This document shows, piece by piece, positions 62,947 through 64,000 of a stretch of DNA of 64,000 nucleotides (position 1 is its first letter; each line of letters begins with the position of its first letter). Origin of the DNA: Unio delphinus (Eukaryota; Mollusca; Bivalvia; Unionida; Unionidae); the NCBI GenBank assembly GCA_029339505.1, contig JAQISU010000189.1:2267001-2331000 (forward strand), given 5' to 3'. Below the pieces are notes generated by a model, which saw only the letters and a program-made list of their open reading frames with translations, was not told the origin of the DNA and ran no database searches. The translations under genes and the position numbers were made by a program.

Positions 62947-63192
62947 GGAGGCGGCGAGTGTCTGAGTGGTTCAAAGCGCTCTCTGTCACAGATCACTACC
63001 ATCTCATCTTTGTCTGCATGGGTTCGAGTCTCGGATTCCGCCAATGTGGGTATGTGAGAAAGCTTGCCAGTGGCTTCTTGTGAGTCAGTGGTTCTTTCCG
63101 GGGTTTTCCCGGGTTCTTCCTCTACCATTAATACTGGCCGCCATGTACAGCCTATCTTGTGCTGACAAAATAGCATTAAACCCTACAACAAT
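62947..63192 (+). mobile_element. SINE-I, full-length reference copy
   Basis: The best preserved SINE-I. The head is GGCGGCGAGTGTCTGAGTGG, TTCAAAGCGCTCTCTGTC. The B-box is CATGGGTTCGAGTCTCGG. The body is TATGTGAGAAAGCTTGCCAG, GGGGTTTTCCCGGGTTCTTC, ACTGGCCGCCATGTACAGCC. The end is GCATTAAACCCTACAACAAT. Head geometry is that of a class II tRNA with a long variable arm. Confidence 0.9.
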
Positions 63193-63659
63193 AACATATG
63201 CAGCAATGGACTACTGCAACTAGAAGGTGGAACGGGGAGAAAATTAATTATTGTTCTATTCCAAATTATGAATTAACTTGCATCATATTCATCGATTTTC
63301 AAAAATGCTTTATGTGAATTCATGCAATGAATGTTTGCTTGAAAATAATTTGATTACCGGTAGTTCACAGGATGGTGTTGTGTTTTTGACAAAGATGGTG
63401 CTGGTGTTGCAACATAGCCACAAGAATGTACAAGATAGGATACTTTATGTAATTTTTCTTTTTACAGGTTTTTTTTTTAATTTTTATTATAGAAGTTGTT
63501 CAAAGGTTTTTATTTTTCCAACCATGGCCATTATTTGACTGCAGATCTGCATCAAGTTTGGTTAAAATGCGTTTAGAAATTTTGGAGAAGATAAGAAATG
63601 CAAATGCTGACAAACACAATAGACAACACACATCAGATGCAGTGCCATAACCATAGCAT

Positions 63660-63905
63660 TATCATGGTGGTGGTGGTGACAGTAGTTGTGGTTTTGGCAA
63701 AGGCAAAAGTGGAAACAATGGTGGCAAGATGTGTTGTTCCAGATGGTGATATATATTTTGTTATTAGATAACAATAATTTCTGACCATGCTGACCATTGA
63801 TGATAGCAATAGTGGTGTTCATAATGATGTGGTAGTGATTGTGGTCCTGATAATGATCATGACAATGATTACAATGATGACAATGCTGATAATAATGACA
63901 GACAA
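63660..63905. repeat. Low-complexity GGT/GAT-rich region
   Basis: Imperfect GGTGGTGGTGGT near 63666 and GATGATGACAATG-like triplets to 63905. It gives a His-rich minus-strand frame of 122 codons (HHC, NHCH) that looks like simple sequence rather than a gene. 63200-63655 holds nothing identified. Confidence 0.6.
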
Positions 63906-64000
63906 TAAATACATCCAAATCACTAAGCACTAACTGACAGAAATAAATGAGTTTTTGTCCAGGGGATTGGTTTCTATATGTTATGCAATACCTCTACTTA

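Overview
The window is eukaryotic: AT-rich, intron- and repeat-dominated DNA, most likely from a mollusc or another lophotrochozoan. This rests on spliced C2H2 zinc-finger exons of hunchback type, tRNA-derived SINEs, non-LTR retrotransposon remnants, hAT-like MITEs and many minisatellites. No bacterial-style gene, CRISPR array or operon is present. The species cannot be named from the sequence alone.

The only well supported protein-coding gene is on the minus strand. Two exons (12606-13312 and 4499-4707) join in phase 1 and together encode an acidic, Ser-rich N-terminal region, two C2H2 fingers and the start of a third. The pattern matches the N-terminal fingers plus the start of the middle finger block of the Hunchback family. 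The remaining fingers would lie beyond the left edge. A third, tentative upstream coding exon lies at 60498-60565; its phase-2 donor is compatible with the phase-2 acceptor at 13312. If it is real, nearly the whole window is one hunchback-like locus with an intron of about 47 kb.

The rest is non-coding and unusually rich in tandem arrays. There are about twenty minisatellites with units of 17 to 55 bp (units of 23, 29, 30/32, 34/35, 35, 42, 47, 48, 49, 51, 53, 54 and 55 bp among them), a 536-bp tandem duplication and long (TA)n tracts. Interspersed elements include two SINE families (SINE-I with a Ser/Leu-type tRNA head; SINE-II with a different tRNA-like head), a pair of hAT-like MITEs with 8-bp target duplications, palindromic TA-flanked elements, two decayed LINEs (51185-52075 minus, 52690-54190 plus) and a dispersed repeat carrying nuclear-receptor-like TGACCTTTGACC motifs. 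Several arrays grew out of interspersed elements: the 1.0-1.7 kb array is made of the SINE-I tRNA head, and the 52.8 kb array is a reiterated piece of reverse transcriptase. Most long open frames in the window are products of these arrays and are not genes.
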